Assembly (NCBI GenBank): GCA_964386525.1
Contig: CAYLSO010000248.1
Span: forward strand, 1-8,231
Direction: 5' to 3'
From: CAYLSO01 sp964386525
GTDB taxonomy: Bacteria; Eisenbacteria; RBG-16-71-46; DASYSL01
DNA length: 8,231 nt
Shown here: positions 5,862 to 8,231 of the stretch, in pieces
Numbering within the stretch: position 1 is the stretch's first letter
Layout of the letters: each line of letters starts with the position of its first letter
The notes under the pieces: model-generated
What the model was told of the DNA's origin: nothing
The model's database searches: none
Seen by the model: only the letters and a program-made list of their open reading frames with translations
Position numbers and translations under genes: made by a program

Positions 5862-7043
5862 TCAGAGCGGCGGCCGGTTGCCCTTGCCGTAGCCGGTGAG
5901 CTCGACGTAGCCGCGGCCCAGCTCGGCGCCGGCGCCGGCCGCGCGGGCCGTGACGGCGGGGGGCGCGACCGCGCGGGCCGTGACGGCGCCTTCCCAGTAG
6001 AAGAGCCCGCCAGTCAGCGCGCTGCGGTTCTCCTGGTCGGGCATGACCGGCTCGATCTCCAGGCGCAGCCGCGCGCCGGGGATCTCGACGAGCCAGCGGG
6101 AGGGATAGACGGCACCCGTGGCCGGGCTCTTCCAGGTCGCCGTGGCCCGCACGCTCCAGTCGGCGCTCGCCAGGTAGCGCGGCTCGCCGTCGGCGCCCAC
6201 GAGCGTGGCGCTGCGATGGTCCACGCTGCCGTCGGCGCGCCGCAGCAGGTACAGCATGAGATCGCGCCCGTCGTCGAGCGCCAGGCTGAACCAGTCCCAG
6301 CCCACCTGGCCGGGGGCCAGATGGTTGGAGCCGAACTCGCGGTCCATCCAGCTGCGCCCGCGCACGCGCCAGGTGCGCCCGTCGAGCGCGAGCGTGCCTT
6401 CGGTGGCCAGGCGCGTGAAGCTGTAGTACTGGCTGGCCTCGCCGGGGGCGCGTCCCTTGGCGCTGAGGCCTCCGGGGCCCTGGAAGACGAGCGGCCGCTG
6501 CGGGGTGGTGGTGAGCCGCAGGGCCAGGCGCCGCGCCGAGTCGGCGGCCGCCAGATCGAAGCCCTTGCCGTTCCAGGTGAGCGTCCACTCGCCGTCGGTG
6601 CCGGCGGGTGAGCGGCTGGCGGCGATGCGCGGATCGGGGTGGGTCCCGAACGCCCCCAGCATCGGCACCTCGCGGTAGAGCACCTCGCTGAAGCGGTGCT
6701 CGCGGCGCGCGAAGTCGCCGATGGCGGCGTGCCCCATGACGAGGTTGCGTGCCGCCCAGGCCGCGCTGCCGCGCGCGCTGTCGGGCGCCAGGCCGACGCG
6801 GAAGAAAGTGAACTGGTAGCCGAAGCGCCGCGGCGGCGGGCCGGGGCTCTCGAGGAAACCGGTGAAGTACCACCACTCGGTGCGGTAGCCGGGGTGCGCC
6901 CAGTGGTCGCGGGGGAACGACCACGCGTAGTCCGCCCGGGCGGGGAGCCAGCGGTCGGCGGCGGTGGCAGCCATCGCGAGCGCGGCGGCCAAGCCGACTG
7001 CCGCGGCGGCCGCCCGGGTCCCGAGCACCTCTCTAGAGATCAT
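5862..7043 (-). CDS. Secreted lipocalin-like AttH/CrtC-family protein (COG5621-type)
   Basis: The 393-residue product starts with a signal peptide: Arg4 and Arg10, an alanine-rich hydrophobic core (11-26) and a likely cut near residue 28-29. Family motifs follow in order: EWWYFTG (56-62), YQFTFFRVGL, WMDREFG (232-238), GWDWFSLAL shortly after it, and GRGYVELTGYG near the C-terminus. These mark the double-lipocalin fold shared by AttH and CrtC (hydroxyneurosporene synthase). Members are often labelled secreted hydrolase, but no carotenoid gene is present, so hydratase activity should not be assumed. Proteins of this type usually sit next to FtsX-type ABC transporters, as here, which suggests a periplasmic or outer-membrane lipid-related role. 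The ATG lies within the end of the permease gene (11-base overlap) with a weak ribosome site, implying translational coupling. Residues about 353-368 carry a duplicated AVTARA unit not expected in the family. Confidence 0.92.
   Translation of the reverse strand: MISREVLGTRAAAAAVGLAAALAMAATAADRWLPARADYAWSFPRDHWAHPGYRTEWWYFTGFLESPGPPPRRFGYQFTFFRVGLAPDSARGSAAWAARNLVMGHAAIGDFARREHRFSEVLYREVPMLGAFGTHPDPRIAASRSPAGTDGEWTLTWNGKGFDLAAADSARRLALRLTTTPQRPLVFQGPGGLSAKGRAPGEASQYYSFTRLATEGTLALDGRTWRVRGRSWMDREFGSNHLAPGQVGWDWFSLALDDGRDLMLYLLRRADGSVDHRSATLVGADGEPRYLASADWSVRATATWKSPATGAVYPSRWLVEIPGARLRLEIEPVMPDQENRSALTGGLFYWEGAVTARAVAPPAVTARAAGAGAELGRGYVELTGYGKGNRPPL
5939..5988 (-). repeat. 20-bp direct repeat at 30-base spacing inside the lipocalin-like gene
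   Basis: The same 20 bases occur at 5939-5958 and 5969-5988. The 30-base period keeps frame and gives AVTARAVAPP followed by AVTARA in the protein. It lies between the YWEG strand and the conserved C-terminal GRGYVELTGY strand, so it probably lengthens a surface loop. Slipped-strand duplication is the simplest origin. Confidence 0.85.
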
Positions 7044-8231
7044 CTCGCGTCAGCTCCGTGGCCGGGGTGCGGCTGGCGCGCAGCGCGGGGTAGAGACTGG
7101 CCAGCACCGCCGCGGCCAGGATGGTGGCCGACTGGCCGGCCAGCGCGCCCCACGGCCAGTGCATCTGGATCGTCCACCCGAAATAGGCGGGGTTGACGAG
7201 AAAGACGAGCACCAGCGCCAGCCCGACGCCGCCGGCCGCCCCCAGGACCAGCCCCAGCGCGCTCATGCCCAGACCCTTGCCGACGAAGACGCGAAAGATC
7301 TGGCGGCGCTGCGCCCCCAGGGCGCGGTAGAGCGCCAGCTCCGAGACGCGCTCGCGCGCCAGCACCAGCAAGGTGAGCGCCACGCCGCAGACCGCGATCA
7401 GCAGGCTCATGGCCTGCAGCAGCCGCGTGACCGCGAAGGTCTGGTCGAAGATGAGCAGGATCTCCTCGCGCAGGGCGCGGTTGCTGCGGATGCGCAGGGG
7501 GGCGTCGGCGAAGCGCGCGCGCAGCTCGTCCACGGTGGCCTCGACGTCGCGGCCGGACTCGAGGTAGAGCGCCACGTTGTTCACCGGGCCCGGGCCGAAG
7601 ACGCGGGTCATCTGCGCCAGATCCATGGTCGCCGTGCCCGCTTCGGTCGTGAAGTCGGCATACACGCCGGCGATGGGCAGTGCGGCGCGGCCGCGCGGGC
7701 CGAAGACCACGAGGCTGTCACCCACGCCCAGTCCGGTCTTGCGGGCCAGCGGTTCGCCGATGAGCACCGCACCCTCGTCGCGCAGGCGGCGAAACGCGGT
7801 GCGCGCCGCGCCCCGCTGCAGCACCAGGCGCCCCTCGCCGCCGGGGAGCGAGGCGTCGAGGCCGCCGAGCGGGATGCGCCGCTCGCCGACGGTCACGAAG
7901 AGCTGCCGCAGCCGGTCGCTGGTGCGCACGCCCGGGTGCGCCGCGAGCGCCGCCACCAGGGCCGGGTCGGTGGTGGCCCCGGCGCGGCCGCGGGCCCAAG
8001 ACTCGGGGCTGACGTAGATGTCGGCCTGGGCGGTGGCGCCGATCCAGGTCTGGACCGTGCGGCGGAAGCTGCCGATGAGCAGCGTGATCCCGAACAGCAT
8101 GCTCACCGCCACGCCCAGGGCGGCCACGGCGAAAGCGGTCGTCTGCAGGCGCGCGCCGACGCTCTTGAGCCCGTAGGTCAGGCCGAGGCGGCGCACGCGC
8201 AGCCGGGAGGTGAGCCACTGGATGGCCAGCG
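7033..8231 (-). CDS. FtsX-family ABC transporter permease, C-terminal part (5' end outside window)
   Basis: The frame is open to the right edge, so the protein is partial. A GTG at 8196 exists but is unlikely to be the start, because the codons before it encode a plausible continuation (LAIQWLTSRLRVRR). The visible part has a transmembrane helix (about 8135-8060), a soluble MacB_PCD-like periplasmic domain (about 8050-7460), then three helices (about 7430-7370, 7270-7190, 7135-7080) making the FtsX domain. ERVSELALYRALGAQRRQI is the conserved cytoplasmic loop that touches the ATPase subunit in this family. Because the segment begins like the second half of a double-FtsX permease, the missing part probably holds another such half. 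The partner ATP-binding protein is not in the window and is expected beyond the right edge. The stop overlaps the lipocalin-like start by 11 bases, as in AttEFGH-like operons. Export of a lipid or lipoprotein-related substrate is inferred. Confidence 0.92.
   Translation of the reverse strand, partial: LAIQWLTSRLRVRRLGLTYGLKSVGARLQTTAFAVAALGVAVSMLFGITLLIGSFRRTVQTWIGATAQADIYVSPESWARGRAGATTDPALVAALAAHPGVRTSDRLRQLFVTVGERRIPLGGLDASLPGGEGRLVLQRGAARTAFRRLRDEGAVLIGEPLARKTGLGVGDSLVVFGPRGRAALPIAGVYADFTTEAGTATMDLAQMTRVFGPGPVNNVALYLESGRDVEATVDELRARFADAPLRIRSNRALREEILLIFDQTFAVTRLLQAMSLLIAVCGVALTLLVLARERVSELALYRALGAQRRQIFRVFVGKGLGMSALGLVLGAAGGVGLALVLVFLVNPAYFGWTIQMHWPWGALAGQSATILAAAVLASLYPALRASRTPATELTRDDL

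Noticed and set aside
5862..7043. Carotenoid 1,2-hydratase (CrtC) as the specific function of the lipocalin-like gene.
   Set aside because: No carotenoid gene is nearby and the context is an ABC permease. Only the fold family is supported.

Overview
This is a very GC-rich bacterial window with strong G/C preference at third codon positions. The genes are packed with small overlaps. Seven protein-coding genes lie on the minus strand and one on the plus strand. There are no rRNA or tRNA genes, insertion sequences, CRISPR arrays or phage genes that I can see. The composition would fit a high-GC soil or sediment lineage such as Myxococcota, Gemmatimonadota, Acidobacteriota or a related uncultured phylum. 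Nothing in the window fixes the taxon.

Left edge, plus strand: a strong intrinsic terminator (18-46) closes an upstream gene that lies almost wholly outside the window. A small class I SAM-dependent methyltransferase follows (135-809), with a TTG start behind a clear Shine-Dalgarno site. It converges with the minus-strand genes, leaving only 19 bases between the two stop codons.

Minus strand, read in the direction of transcription from the right edge: an FtsX-type ABC transporter permease (7033 to the edge, 5' end missing) overlaps by 11 bases a secreted lipocalin-like protein of the AttH/CrtC type (5862-7043). This is the arrangement of Att-like and Lol-like export operons. A 209-base intergenic region follows, holding a leader hairpin and a palindrome. 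Next come nickel superoxide dismutase, sodN (5182-5652), and its maturation peptidase, sodX (4847-5200), overlapping by 19 bases. After these are a secreted protein with two DUF4440/SnoaL-like domains (3879-4787), a YfiT-type DinB metalloprotein (3349-3882, ATGA overlap) and a HerA-like ATPase with an unusual C-terminal half (829-3327).

The best-supported functional unit is sodN-sodX. SodN carries the nickel-hook sequence HCDGPCGVYDP behind a 19-residue leader. SodX is a small S26-family Ser/Lys peptidase expected to cut that leader so that His1 becomes free to bind nickel. The three genes downstream run in the same direction with gaps of 59, -4 and 21 bases, so a five-gene transcript starting at sodN is plausible but unproven. 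I found no clearly novel system. The most unusual items are the C-terminal half of the HerA-like ATPase, the gene company of sodN, and an in-frame 30-base duplication in the lipocalin-like gene.
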